From assembly GCA_016235345.1 (NCBI GenBank), contig JACRLG010000027.1:1-49551 (forward strand): a DNA stretch of 49,551 nt, written 5' to 3'. Below the pieces are notes generated by a model that was not told the origin of the DNA, ran no database searches, and saw only the letters and a list, made by a program, of their open reading frames with translations. Each line of letters begins with the position of its first letter. Positions within the stretch are counted from its first letter, which is position 1. Shown piece by piece: positions 1 to 7,794 of this stretch. The position numbers were made by a program, and so were the translations under genes. Source of the DNA: Deltaproteobacteria bacterium (GTDB lineage Bacteria; Desulfobacterota; Desulfobacteria; Desulfobacterales; Desulfatibacillaceae).

Positions 1-19
1 AGAGCTTATTCGTAAATAA
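1..19 (+). repeat. IS left terminal inverted repeat
   Basis: agagcttattcgtaaataa, exact inverted match to 907-925. The sequence continues taatatttacat, a subterminal stretch also present just inside the left end of the element at 29545. Confidence 0.9.
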
Positions 20-82
20 TATTTACATAGACAGAATTTTTAGCTATAATGTCTCATTGTTAATCATAGTCATGGAGACATT

Positions 83-571
83 ATGGCAAAAATCCAGTCG
101 TGGGAAGTTTCCGATTCTTTTTGGGCGGTGGTCGAGTCTCTGGTTCCGCCTGCCAAGAGGGATCAAAGCCGGGTGTATAAACGTAAGCAAGGTGGTGGTA
201 GAAAGCCGATACCGGCACGAAAGATTTTCGAGGCCATTGTATTTGTGCTCCGCACGGGCTGCCAGTGGCAGGCTCTTCCTAAAGAGCGCTTCGGTAGCCC
301 CAGCGCAATTCACACCCATTACATGCGCTGGATGAAAGCAGGATTTTTTGTTGCTCTTTGGCGGGCGGGCCTCGCTGAATACGATGAAATGGAAGGCATC
401 TCCTGGAGTTGGCAAAGTATTGACGGGGCGATGGTCAAAGCGCCGCTTGCTAGGGAAGCGGTCGGAAGAAATCCGACTGACAGGGGGAAAAAAAGGGACA
501 AAGCGCCACATCATGGTGGACGGGCGTGGTGTCCCTCTCTCGATCGTCGTGACAGGAGCAAATCGGCATGA
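83..571 (+). CDS. IS5-family transposase, upstream frame (OrfA)
   Basis: The upstream frame of the IS transposase. It holds the N-terminal DUF4096-like DNA-binding region (FWAVVESLVPP, GRKPIPARKIFEAI, LRTGCQWQALP) and the first catalytic aspartate in the context SIDGAMVKAPL. In-frame homology ends at NPTDRGKK (codons at 476-493); beyond that the frame reads an unrelated basic tail, while the matching continuation GTKRHIMVDG lies in the +1 frame. The junction is a G5-A7-G3 tract at 483-497. A +1 ribosomal shift after AAA-AAA, or loss of one A by transcriptional slippage, would restore a full transposase of about 279 residues. Whether this is programmed or an inactivating mutation cannot be told from one copy. 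Confidence 0.85.
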   Translation: MAKIQSWEVSDSFWAVVESLVPPAKRDQSRVYKRKQGGGRKPIPARKIFEAIVFVLRTGCQWQALPKERFGSPSAIHTHYMRWMKAGFFVALWRAGLAEYDEMEGISWSWQSIDGAMVKAPLAREAVGRNPTDRGKKRDKAPHHGGRAWCPSLDRRDRSKSA

Positions 572-920
572 TGTCAGCCAGCTCGAACTGGTTATGGATG
601 AAATCATTATTGAACGCCCCGATGATGTGGAACAGCATTTGTGCGCTGACAAAGGCTATACCGGTGAGCCTGCTCAAGCTGCTATTCGGGCGAAAGGTTA
701 CATACCTCACGTAAAACAGCGCGGAGAAGAAATTCGTGAGAAAAAAACTATTCCCGGATACAAAGCCCGCCGATGGGTGGTCGAGGTCTCTCACTCATGG
801 TTCAACCGTTTCAGGAAACTACTGGTCAGGTATGAAAAACTCACCGACTCCTACTTGGCCCTTTGTCATTTGGCTGCGGCAATAATCGCCTCACGAAAGG
901 CAGGGCTTATTTACGAATAA
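348..920 (+). CDS. IS5-family transposase, downstream frame (OrfB, catalytic)
   Basis: The downstream frame carries most of the DDE catalytic core: GGKKGTKRHIMVDGRGVPL, then the second aspartate in CADKGYTG, and the glutamate in WVVEVSHSWFNRFRKLL, the usual C-terminal signature of this group. Genuine homology begins near 489; the stretch from 348 to about 488 is the out-of-frame shadow of OrfA. It probably has no independent start and is made as a fusion with OrfA through the A7 tract at 488-494. The C-terminus runs into the right inverted repeat. Confidence 0.82.
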   Translation: MLLFGGRASLNTMKWKASPGVGKVLTGRWSKRRLLGKRSEEIRLTGGKKGTKRHIMVDGRGVPLSIVVTGANRHDVSQLELVMDEIIIERPDDVEQHLCADKGYTGEPAQAAIRAKGYIPHVKQRGEEIREKKTIPGYKARRWVVEVSHSWFNRFRKLLVRYEKLTDSYLALCHLAAAIIASRKAGLIYE

Positions 921-925
921 GCTCT
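907..925 (-). repeat. IS right terminal inverted repeat
   Basis: ttatttacgaataagctct, exact complement of 1-19. It overlaps the last codons and stop (918-920) of the transposase frame, a common economy in IS elements. On the reverse strand it continues into ag, matching the right end of the MITE at 29706. Confidence 0.9.
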
Positions 926-1278
926 TAGTATCTGCGGAGCGGAACCCATGATGGAGCGGATTTTGGTGATCGAAACAATCCTGCGGAAATTCCTCAGGCG
1001 CATTGGCGAACTATCTGGTGGGTCTTTGGGGAGGACGATTTCTTTTTTCAAGGTGCATCAAAATTGACGACCACGCGCGGCTAAAGGCTGAAAAAACCTT
1101 TGGCAGAAGGGGTGCGCCTGTTCTTTTTTTCTCCTGGCTTCCGGGCAAAGCCGCCGAAATCCCCGCCGGGGAAGTGCTCAAGCGCGCGCTTGCTGCCATC
1201 TATTAACTGAGTCTTCTGCACCAAAAAACATGTTGGGTGAACCGAAACGATGTGCAGAACCACCCAAGCCAACCTCGT
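926..1278. other. 353-bp stretch without a supported gene
   Basis: Between the IS right end and the end of the nuclease-like gene I see no convincing coding region. Short frames on the plus strand (from ATG 951, 38 codons; from TTG 1003, 67 codons) have no good ribosome-binding site and no recognisable domain. The stretch may be the remnant of whatever the IS landed in. Confidence 0.5.
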
Positions 1279-1779
1279 TTACTTCGCTTTTTTCAGCAGA
1301 ACGGAAAGGTCTATTCTGTAATCCTTCCAGTGAAGTGCATCTATGCCCCTTTTTCGCATTTCCTTGATTTTGGCTTGATCCTTCTGGCCCCGTGGGCAGG
1401 AAACAAGGCCTATCACCCTTTTGAGGTGATTTGAGCCCAAGCCCTTTCCGTGCTCCTTTTTCCGTCCTCTGCCGCAATACCTTTCGGATGTCTGCTCTAG
1501 TTGCGAAAGGGCGTGGGGGAAATCAGAACCCTTCAGTTCAACTATAACCACAACAAAATGTTGCGCATCCTTTGCCCTGCACACGAAAATGGCGTCAGCC
1601 GTCCGCTCACCTTTTTCTGCGGCCTTAGCTTCAAGCCTGACCCTCACAACCTCGTCGCCCTTCTCGTGGGTAATGGTAAGGTTGCGCCGTTTCTCGCCTA
1701 TGGAATTTTTCATTTCGACGCCATGCCCAGGAAACATCTGCGCCACGGCTTGCGCCAGATCAGACCCGGAATCAGCCAC
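1279..1779 (-). CDS. Small PD-(D/E)XK nuclease-like partner of the ATPase
   Basis: A 166-aa protein translated from GTG at 1779, chosen because GGAGGAAG lies 3 nt upstream; a longer frame from TTG 1842 has no such site. The start lies 8 bp inside the end of the ATPase gene, so the two are likely translationally coupled. The core reads TADAIFVCR, then a hydrophobic strand ending VVVIVELKG, then a helix SQLEQT. This D...(hydrophobic)-E-x-K arrangement resembles a PD-(D/E)XK nuclease fold, as in many restriction and defence effectors. Both termini are rich in Lys and Arg. I do not recognise a named family; the nuclease call is an inference from the motif spacing and the partner. It could instead be a non-enzymatic substrate adaptor. 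Confidence 0.6.
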   Translation of the reverse strand: MADSGSDLAQAVAQMFPGHGVEMKNSIGEKRRNLTITHEKGDEVVRVRLEAKAAEKGERTADAIFVCRAKDAQHFVVVIVELKGSDFPHALSQLEQTSERYCGRGRKKEHGKGLGSNHLKRVIGLVSCPRGQKDQAKIKEMRKRGIDALHWKDYRIDLSVLLKKAK

Positions 1780-3049
1780 GGCCTTCCTCCAGGTCCAAAA
1801 GTGCGTCGAATTCGCGGCCAAGCTGGTTGGCGGTGGCGTCAACCTCGTCGGAATCCATCAGCCCGGTTTTCTTGTCAATTATGCTGACAGCCTTCCCGTC
1901 CGCCGTAAGACGGTATGCTGCGACCTCCTTGGGATCGAGAAGGTGATGATTTTCGGGCATTTCAGCACCAAGATGATCGCCACACCGTGCCTCTCCCATT
2001 CTGAAAGGTGGATATTTTTGGCAAAATGCAGAATAACTCATAAATGTTTGCATGAGGTTGTTTATTGTATAAAGCACATAAGGTGAATGCGTGGTAATAA
2101 AAAAACTGCGGTTTTGATTTACGAGATAGGCTATCGTTTCGACTACAATTCGTTGAGCGGCGGGATGGAGATGGGTTTCGGGTTCCTCGAAGATGAAGGA
2201 TGTATCCGAAAACTCAACGCCCGCCGTAGATGCTGCTGCGAAAAAAGGCCAGGTTTCCATCTGTCCTGACGTAATTGCCGAAAGAGGCATCATTTTACTT
2301 ACATTGCCCATTTCCTTATCAATTATATGAGTACCGAATTCCCATCCCTTATTCTGTCCCGTTCTTTTATACGAAAGTTCACCTTTGAGCGCATTTCGCT
2401 GAAAATCACGTAATTTAATAAACAAATCATCCCTTTTATCATTAAAGTGATAATTAAAATTGTTTCCTATGAACCGCTTTTCGTACTGTCTTTCGGCATA
2501 ATCGAGAATTGTGATGAATTTTCTGAACGGCAACGGCAGATAATTTCTATATACAACTCCCATTTCATTTTTAAAAAACATCGAAATCATAGCTCGTTCA
2601 GTTGGAATGAACACATTGTTGACAAAAGGTGAAATCCCTTTTGATGAAGCCCTCTCGTTCCATGTGTCTGCCCATTGTTGCATTTGACTTGCGAGGACGC
2701 TGTTAAGTTTCACTTTACCGTTTACGTTGCATCTTATCTGCCAATCAATATTATTTGACGCGTCAGAGTAATGAATTGATGTATTCTTGGCTGTGTAATA
2801 ATAAAAAGGCGTTCCGCGCAATTCATTTAAAATTTCCTCAATTATTTTTCCCTGCCATCCTTTTTCTTCCGTGTTTTCACGTTTGTACCTTTGATCGAAT
2901 TCTGACTGGAGAGTTCTAAAAAAATACAGCACCTGGGCGGCGAGGGATTTTCCAGAAGCCTGGGGGCCGACCAGCACGGTGAGGGGCTTGACTTCGATTT
3001 TCAGGTTTTTTATGGGGCCGAGCCCGCTGATTTTGAGAATTTCCGGCAT
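1772..3049 (-). CDS. AAA/ABC-type ATPase (AAA_15/OLD-like), putative defence ATPase
   Basis: A 425-aa P-loop ATPase of the SMC/ABC-like class found in overcoming-lysogenization-defect (OLD) and abortive-infection proteins. Seen: N-terminal ISGLGPIKNLKIEV, Walker A GPQASGKS at residues 28-35, an ABC-like SGQ near 264-266, Walker B IFEEPETHLHP at about 286-296, and a switch histidine in TTHSPY at 319-324. The middle of the protein (about 70-250) is unfamiliar. ATG 3049 is preferred over ATG 3124 because AAGAAGG stands 6 nt upstream. No TOPRIM domain follows; the second activity appears to be the coupled ELK-motif gene downstream. Its central part (2400-2900) is clearly more AT-rich than the flanking chromosome, consistent with horizontal acquisition. 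Confidence 0.85.
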   Translation of the reverse strand: MPEILKISGLGPIKNLKIEVKPLTVLVGPQASGKSLAAQVLYFFRTLQSEFDQRYKRENTEEKGWQGKIIEEILNELRGTPFYYYTAKNTSIHYSDASNNIDWQIRCNVNGKVKLNSVLASQMQQWADTWNERASSKGISPFVNNVFIPTERAMISMFFKNEMGVVYRNYLPLPFRKFITILDYAERQYEKRFIGNNFNYHFNDKRDDLFIKLRDFQRNALKGELSYKRTGQNKGWEFGTHIIDKEMGNVSKMMPLSAITSGQMETWPFFAAASTAGVEFSDTSFIFEEPETHLHPAAQRIVVETIAYLVNQNRSFFITTHSPYVLYTINNLMQTFMSYSAFCQKYPPFRMGEARCGDHLGAEMPENHHLLDPKEVAAYRLTADGKAVSIIDKKTGLMDSDEVDATANQLGREFDALLDLEEGRG

Positions 3050-3230
3050 CGGGGGCCTTCTTTCCGGCGAATTTTTGACGGTTTGAGGTTCAAACACCGG
3101 CTGGATAAAAAAGTATACACCCATTTATGCTTCAAATCCGTATCAATATCAAGGGGATTTGTTGAAAATCACCAAACCGGAAAAAAGGCGGGGGGGGGGG
3201 GAGAGGAAAAGCACCAAGCCCTGAAAACCG

Positions 3231-3272
3231 GCGGCGGTTATGTGCTTGCGTAAGCAAGCACATAACCGCCGC
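3231..3272. terminator. Perfect 19-bp hairpin, candidate terminator/insulator of the sdh operon
   Basis: Arms gcggcggttatgtgcttgc (3231-3249) and its exact complement (3254-3272) around a gtaa loop. The gene upstream on the minus strand is sdhB. No T-tract follows on either strand, so intrinsic termination is not certain; it may be an mRNA 3'-end stabiliser or a repeat. Confidence 0.55.
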
Positions 3273-3280
3273 TTAATAAT

Positions 3281-3310
3281 TGGGGGTCCGGGGGAACGCA
3301 GTTCCCCCGG
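3281..3310. repeat. G5/C5 hairpin, copy 1
   Basis: gggggtccgggggaac, loop gca, gttcccccgg; stem 3288-3297 with 3301-3310. It shares the leading block gggggt(c/g)cggggg with a second hairpin at 8879-8921, so this looks like a dispersed element. Confidence 0.6.
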
Positions 3311-3376
3311 CCGCCGGAGGCATATCTTTTGCTTTTACTGTTCTGCCTTTACTGTGTCGCCTCTGCTGTTCCGCCT

Positions 3377-4144
3377 TTACTTTTCCTTCGAGAAAAAGCT
3401 CGCCTTGAAGAACTCGCGGTTCATGCGGGCGATGTGGGAGATGGAGATTTCCTTGGGGCAGTCGGCCTCGCATTCCTTCTCGTTGGTGCAGTTGCCGAAT
3501 CCAAGGCAGTCCATGGCGCGGAGCATGGCAAGCACGCGCTTGGCGGCTTCGGGGCGTCCCTGGGGAAGGAGCGCCATCTGGGAGACCTTGGCTGACAGGA
3601 AGAGCATGGCGCTTGCGTTGGGGCAGGATGCCACGCAGGCCCCGCAGCCGATGCAGGCGGCGGCGTCCATGGAGCTTTCGGCGTTATCCTGAGGAACCGG
3701 GATGGAGTTGGCTTCCGGGGCCGAGCCGGTGTTCACCGAGACGAAGCCGCCCGCCTGGATGATGGTGTCGAAGGCCCCGCGATCCACCACGAGGTCTTTT
3801 ATGACTTTAAAGGCGCGGGCGCGGAAGGGCTCGATGGCGATGGTGTCGCCGTCGGAAAAATGCCTCATGTGAAGCTGGCACAGGGTGGTGCCTTTTTCCG
3901 GGCCGTGGGCGCGCCCGTTCACCACCGCGCCGCACATGCCGCAGATGCCTTCCCGGCAGTCGTGGTCAAAGGCTATGGGCTCGCGGCCTTTTAAGGTCAG
4001 TTCCTCGTTAACTTTATCCAGCATTTCAAGGAAGCTGGAATCAGTTGAGATTTCGCGGGCTTCTATGGTCTCAAATGCGCCTTTTTTGGATCCGCTTGCC
4101 TGCCGCCAGACCTTAAGCGTCAAATTTATGTCTCGTGCGCTCAC
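3377..4144 (-). CDS. sdhB: Succinate dehydrogenase/fumarate reductase iron-sulfur subunit
   Basis: A 255-aa iron-sulfur subunit that carries electrons between the flavin of SdhA and the membrane heme/quinone subunit. [2Fe-2S] ligands are C63, C68, C71 and C89 ([10 protein letters not shown], then TTLC). The C-terminal half has [12 protein letters not shown] and [18 protein letters not shown], the ligands for the [3Fe-4S] and [4Fe-4S] clusters. Start is GTG 4144 in the overlap GTGA with the sdhA stop, with AGGAG 6 nt upstream; an in-frame extension further upstream lies inside sdhA and is not used. It is the last gene of sdhCAB. Confidence 0.95.
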   Translation of the reverse strand: MSARDINLTLKVWRQASGSKKGAFETIEAREISTDSSFLEMLDKVNEELTLKGREPIAFDHDCREGICGMCGAVVNGRAHGPEKGTTLCQLHMRHFSDGDTIAIEPFRARAFKVIKDLVVDRGAFDTIIQAGGFVSVNTGSAPEANSIPVPQDNAESSMDAAACIGCGACVASCPNASAMLFLSAKVSQMALLPQGRPEAAKRVLAMLRAMDCLGFGNCTNEKECEADCPKEISISHIARMNREFFKASFFSKEK

Positions 4145-6054
4145 TTGTAGCTCCTTTGGGTGAGTTTCACGTTTTCGAACGTAAGGGGCTCCTTGTGGAA
4201 ATTGGGGGCCGCGCCATCGCCCGCGTATTCCCAGCAAGCCGCGTGGCAGAAATTTTCGTCGTCGCGCTGGGCCTCGTTTTCCGGGGTCTGGAAGGCCTCG
4301 TTGAAGTGCCCTCCGCAGGATTCCCGGCGCGTCAGGGCGTCTGTCACCATGACTTCCGCAAATTCCAGGAAATCCGCCACGCGGCCCGCGCGTTCAAGGG
4401 ACTGGTTGAAATCGCTGCTGTCGCCCGGAACCAGCACGTTTTCCCAGAACTCGGCGCGGATTGCCGGGATGCGATCCAGGGCCTTTTGAAGCCCTTCGTC
4501 GGTACGCCCCATTCCGCAGTTGTTCCACAGTAAGAGACCGAGTTCCTTGTGGAAATCATCCACAGTGCGTTTGCCCTTTATGGAAAGGAGCTTGTTGGTT
4601 TTGGCGGACGCCGCTTTTTCGGCTTCAACAAAGGCCGGGTGATCGGTGGTGATGGTATCCAGCCCGCCGCCAGTGAGGTAGCCGCCTATTGTGTAGGGGA
4701 TGACGAAGTAGCCGTCCGCAAGGCCCTGCATGAGAGCCGAGGCCCCAAGGCGGTTTGCGCCGTGATCCGAAAAATTGGCCTCGCCGAGTACGAAAAGGCC
4801 CGGAACAGTGGACTGGAGGTTATAATCCACCCAGAGCCCGCCCATGGTGTAATGGATGGCCGGGTAGATCATCATGGGGGTGGTGTATGGGTCGTCGCCG
4901 GTGATTTTCTCGTACATGGCAAATAAGTTGCCGTATTTTTTGCGGATAACTTCCTTGCCATCCCGATTGATCGCGTCGGCGAAATCGAGATAGACCGCAA
5001 GCCCGGTTTCGCCCACGCCCATTCCGGCGTCGCACATGAGCTTTGCGTTGCGGCTGGCGACATCACGGGGGACAAGGTTTCCGAAGCTTGGGTACTTGCG
5101 TTCAAGATAGTAGTCGCGGTCGGATTCCGGGATATCCTGTGGCCTACGGGTGTCACCCTTGGTCTTGGGAACCCACACGCGCCCGTCGTTGCGCAGGCTC
5201 TCGCTCATCAGCGTCAGTTTCGACTGGCTGGTGCCATGCACCGGAATGCAGGTGGGGTGAATCTGGGTGAAGCAGGGGTTGGCGAAAAAGGCCCCTTTTT
5301 TGTAGCAGCGCCAGGATGCCGTGACGTTGCAGGCCATGGCGTTGGTGGAAAGAAAAAACACGTTGCCGTAACCGCCCGTGGCCAGAACCACGGCATGGGC
5401 CTCGTGGCGCTCCATCTGCCCGGTGACGAGGTTGCGCACCACGATTCCCCGCGCCCTGCCGTTAACAACCACGAGATCGAGCATCTCCCGGCGCGGGAAC
5501 ATGGTGACCTTGCCGACGGATATCTGCCGGGCAAGGGAGCTGTAAGCGCCAAGCAAAAGCTGCTGGCCGGTCTGGCCGCGCGCATAGAAGGTGCGGGAAA
5601 CCTGGGCTCCGCCGAAGCTGCGGTTGGCCAGAAGCCCGCTGTACTCGCGTGCAAAGGGGATGCCCTGGGCCGCGCAGTGGTCAATGATAAGGTTCGATAC
5701 CTCCGCAAGCCGGTAGACGTTGGCCTCCCGCGCCCGGAAATCGCCGCCCTTTACGGTATCGTAGAAAAGCCGCCAGACCGAGTCTCCGTCGTTGGTATAG
5801 TTCTTGGCCGCGTTTATGCCGCCCTGGGCCGCTATGCTGTGCGCCCGTCGGGGGCTGTCCTGGATGCAGAAGGTTTTTACGTTATAGCCAAGCTCGGCAA
5901 GGGATGCCGATGCGCTTCCACCGGCAAGCCCGGTTCCAACCACTATCACCGTGAATTTGCGCTTGTTGGCGGGATTGACGAGCTTCAGATCCGCCTTGTG
6001 CCGTTGCCACTTGCTCTCGATTGGTCCGCCTGGAACCTTGGAATCAAGCGTCAT
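4141..6054 (-). CDS. sdhA: Succinate dehydrogenase/fumarate reductase flavoprotein subunit
   Basis: A 637-aa flavoprotein that interconverts succinate and fumarate on the cytoplasmic face. The dinucleotide-binding loop [12 protein letters not shown] is at residues 38-49, and [12 protein letters not shown] at 72-83 provides H72, the expected covalent FAD attachment. The long N-terminal leader before the FAD fold, and the sequence style, match type-B enzymes of Desulfobacterota, Bacteroidetes and epsilonproteobacteria (family knowledge). In sulfate reducers the enzyme can work with menaquinone in either direction. It sits 33 bp behind sdhC and overlaps sdhB by 4 bp. Confidence 0.95.
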   Translation of the reverse strand: MTLDSKVPGGPIESKWQRHKADLKLVNPANKRKFTVIVVGTGLAGGSASASLAELGYNVKTFCIQDSPRRAHSIAAQGGINAAKNYTNDGDSVWRLFYDTVKGGDFRAREANVYRLAEVSNLIIDHCAAQGIPFAREYSGLLANRSFGGAQVSRTFYARGQTGQQLLLGAYSSLARQISVGKVTMFPRREMLDLVVVNGRARGIVVRNLVTGQMERHEAHAVVLATGGYGNVFFLSTNAMACNVTASWRCYKKGAFFANPCFTQIHPTCIPVHGTSQSKLTLMSESLRNDGRVWVPKTKGDTRRPQDIPESDRDYYLERKYPSFGNLVPRDVASRNAKLMCDAGMGVGETGLAVYLDFADAINRDGKEVIRKKYGNLFAMYEKITGDDPYTTPMMIYPAIHYTMGGLWVDYNLQSTVPGLFVLGEANFSDHGANRLGASALMQGLADGYFVIPYTIGGYLTGGGLDTITTDHPAFVEAEKAASAKTNKLLSIKGKRTVDDFHKELGLLLWNNCGMGRTDEGLQKALDRIPAIRAEFWENVLVPGDSSDFNQSLERAGRVADFLEFAEVMVTDALTRRESCGGHFNEAFQTPENEAQRDDENFCHAACWEYAGDGAAPNFHKEPLTFENVKLTQRSYK

Positions 6055-6087
6055 GGGATAACTCCTTGAATATTTGAGCGCGGGGGA

Positions 6088-6744
6088 TCAGCCCGCGACG
6101 GAATTGACCGCGAAAAGGAAAAAAAGCGGCAGGGCCCCAAGCCCCACGGCCACAAGAAGGCCGAAGACAAGGGAGAGCTTTTCGATCCCCGGCATGTACT
6201 TGGGATGGTTGGCCCCAAGGGTCTGGAAGGCGCTCCAAAGTCCGTGCCGCACGTGAAGGGCAACCACGATCATGGCGGCGGAATAGAGGCCGACGTTAAC
6301 GGGGTTGCGGAAAAAATCCGACACGAAGGCAAACAGGGCGTCGGGCGCTGGCGGGTTCAAGCGAAAAGCGTAGAGATGCCAAGTAACGAATGCGAGAATG
6401 AGAATGCCGGTATAGGGCATGGTGGCGGATGAGAGGGTGCGCCCGCCCGCCCATTTTTTTCCGTGATAGCGAACGGGCCGGGCCGCCATGTTTTGTAAAA
6501 AAAGTGTAAGGCCCATTGAAATGTGAACGCAGGCGAAAAGGATGAGGCCGATTTCCGCAGCTTTCACCACGATGGCCAGTTCGTGGAGATGCTCCGCGTA
6601 GGAGTTCAAGGCCGCAGGCCCAAGGTAGGCGGTGAAATTTCCCGCAATGTGCCCGGCCAGGAAGCCCAGAAACCCGAGGCCGGTAAGGGCCATGAGGGAT
6701 TTCTTTCCCACCGAGCTTCCAAAGGTGCGAATTACCCAATCCAT
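6088..6744 (-). CDS. sdhC: Succinate dehydrogenase cytochrome b subunit (type B)
   Basis: A 218-aa integral membrane subunit with five hydrophobic segments, the single-anchor form typical of type-B quinol:fumarate reductases, which bind two b hemes. Candidate heme ligands are H32 (LAGHIAGN), H74 (ACVHISMG), the histidine in VTWHLYAF and one in VALHVRHGL. ATG 6744 is used because GGAGG lies about 7 nt upstream; the reading frame is open further upstream but that part covers the promoter. First gene of sdhCAB. Confidence 0.93.
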   Translation of the reverse strand: MDWVIRTFGSSVGKKSLMALTGLGFLGFLAGHIAGNFTAYLGPAALNSYAEHLHELAIVVKAAEIGLILFACVHISMGLTLFLQNMAARPVRYHGKKWAGGRTLSSATMPYTGILILAFVTWHLYAFRLNPPAPDALFAFVSDFFRNPVNVGLYSAAMIVVALHVRHGLWSAFQTLGANHPKYMPGIEKLSLVFGLLVAVGLGALPLFFLFAVNSVAG

Positions 6745-6832
6745 AAACTTTTCCTCCACAGATAGGTAACGGAATGAAGGGGAAAGCGAGTAAAATTGCG
6801 ATTGACCCGATTCCCGAAAAGAACTGCACAGT

Positions 6833-6861
6833 TTTCTAGACCCATCGGAAAAACAAGTCAA
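6833..6861 (-). promoter_or_regulatory. Sigma70-type promoter of sdhCAB
   Basis: On the minus strand TTGACT (6861-6856) and TAGAAA (6838-6833) are separated by exactly 17 nt. Transcription would begin near 6826, giving a leader of roughly 80 nt before sdhC. Confidence 0.65.
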
Positions 6862-6947
6862 CCACTTTTCTCATTTTTCAGCAATTAAGATTATTGTTGA
6901 TAAAACAGTACTGATTATGTATTCCGAGATCGGAAACATCAAGTGTC

Positions 6948-6989
6948 TTGACAAAGGCCGCCAAAATAGTTAACTTGTAAATTAACAAG
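6948..6989 (+). promoter_or_regulatory. Promoter/operator region of the toxin-antitoxin pair
   Basis: TTGACA at 6948-6953 is followed after 17 nt by TAACTT (6971-6976). The proposed -10 region lies in overlapping inverted repeats: gttaa (6969-6973)/ttaac (6982-6986) and cttgt (6974-6978)/acaag (6985-6989). This is where an autoregulating HigA-type antitoxin would be expected to bind (inference). Confidence 0.5.
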
Positions 6990-6997
6990 GATGCCCT

Positions 6998-7372
6998 GTG
7001 ACACTGGACAAGGAACTGCTTATTGAAGGCGATTGTTTTTCCATCTACGAAATAATCAGGGATGGAAAGCCTTTGATAAAAAAATTTTTGCTGTCCCTTC
7101 CTTCCGATTTGTTAGAAAAAATCAAAAAGGAACTTCAGTTTATAGCCTTTAAGGGAACTCCCAGAAACGTACAGAAATTCGCCTATGAGGGCGACGGAAT
7201 CTGGGCCATAAAGGCGAAGCAGGTTCGGATTTACTGTTTTTACGAAGGAAACCGGCTGATCCTTCTTGCCCACGGCGTGGTCAAAAAGCGCCCCAAGGCC
7301 AATCCGGTTGACCTGGAAAAAGCAAGGACGCTCAGAAGCGAGTGGAAAAAAATGAAAGGAGGAATGCAATGA
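6998..7372 (+). CDS. HigB/RelE-type (Gp49-like) toxin
   Basis: A 124-aa protein of the phage-derived Gp49-like/HigB group of ribosome-dependent mRNA interferases. Supporting features are the segment RNVQKFAYEGDGIWAIKAK, the strand VRIYCFYEGNRLILLAHGVVKK and the basic KRPKANPVDLEKA helix. GTG 6998 is preceded by AAGGA. Its stop overlaps the antitoxin start in ATGA (7369-7372), and toxin-first order is the rule for higBA. It is divergent from the sdh operon, with the promoter/operator in between. Confidence 0.83.
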   Translation: MTLDKELLIEGDCFSIYEIIRDGKPLIKKFLLSLPSDLLEKIKKELQFIAFKGTPRNVQKFAYEGDGIWAIKAKQVRIYCFYEGNRLILLAHGVVKKRPKANPVDLEKARTLRSEWKKMKGGMQ

Positions 7373-7722
7373 CAAGAGAACTGACCTGGTTTGAAAAGGA
7401 ACTGGACAGAACCAGGCATGCTTTCGCCTTCCGGCTGGCTGGCCTGGAATTCGAGCTTACCGAGGACATAGCCACTCTGATGCAGGAAAAAAAGGTTACG
7501 CGGGCCGAACTTGCAAGGCGCATGGGCATAAGCCGGGCGGCGGTGACAGCGTTTTTGCGGGACGGGTCCAATCTTACGCTAAAGCGGATGCTCAGAATCG
7601 CCGATGCCCTGGGCGCTGAACTCACCGTCAAAATCGGCGGGAAGGAGGCGGTTGAGTCTGTGACTGACGCCGGTTCGCCGGAAACTGCGGAGATCGAGCC
7701 CCGGCAAGCTGTTGGAGGATGA
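7369..7722 (+). CDS. HigA-type antitoxin, helix-turn-helix protein
   Basis: A 117-aa protein with a Cro/CI-type helix-turn-helix: TLMQEKKVTRAELARRMGISRAAVTAFLR followed by NLTLKRMLRIADALG (about residues 40-90). It would neutralise the upstream toxin and repress the shared promoter. ATG 7369 is selected because AAAGGAGG lies just upstream within the end of the toxin gene. The acidic C-terminal tail (SPETAEIEP) is not part of the HTH fold. Confidence 0.85.
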   Translation: MTRELTWFEKELDRTRHAFAFRLAGLEFELTEDIATLMQEKKVTRAELARRMGISRAAVTAFLRDGSNLTLKRMLRIADALGAELTVKIGGKEAVESVTDAGSPETAEIEPRQAVGG

Positions 7723-7794
7723 TTTTCCGGAAAAAGCGTGATATGCCGTAAAGCGAGCTTCGGGAAAACCCAACCTTTTTCGGACCCCTTTTCC

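Larger units (their letters stand above)
1..925 (+). mobile_element. IS5-like insertion sequence (about 0.93 kb)
   Basis: An insertion sequence bounded by a 19-bp perfect terminal inverted repeat: agagcttattcgtaaataa at 1-19 and its exact complement at 907-925. It holds two overlapping reading frames that together encode a DDE transposase of the IS5 superfamily, probably the IS427/IS1031-like group (family assignment from protein motifs and the two-frame layout). The left end coincides with the window edge, so a few terminal bases or the target duplication may lie outside. The element flanks a low-GC ATPase/nuclease-like pair and shares its end sequences with a small non-autonomous element at 29545-29706. 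Confidence 0.88.
3050..3376. other. Intergenic region with hairpins, G-tract and degenerate tandem repeat
   Basis: A 327-bp gap between the leftward ATPase gene and the end of leftward sdhB. It contains a 12-G homopolymer (3190-3201), a perfect 19-bp hairpin (3231-3272), a perfect 10-bp G5/C5 hairpin (3288-3310) and a run of 14-15-nt degenerate repeats (3332-3387) of the type ctttactgttctgc that overlaps the sdhB stop codon. The promoter of the ATPase pair should lie here, but no convincing -35/-10 pair was picked out. Confidence 0.6.

Noticed and set aside
1003-1206. 67-codon open frame (TTG start) after the IS
   Set aside because: No ribosome-binding site, unusual start and no recognisable domain; likely chance or remnant.
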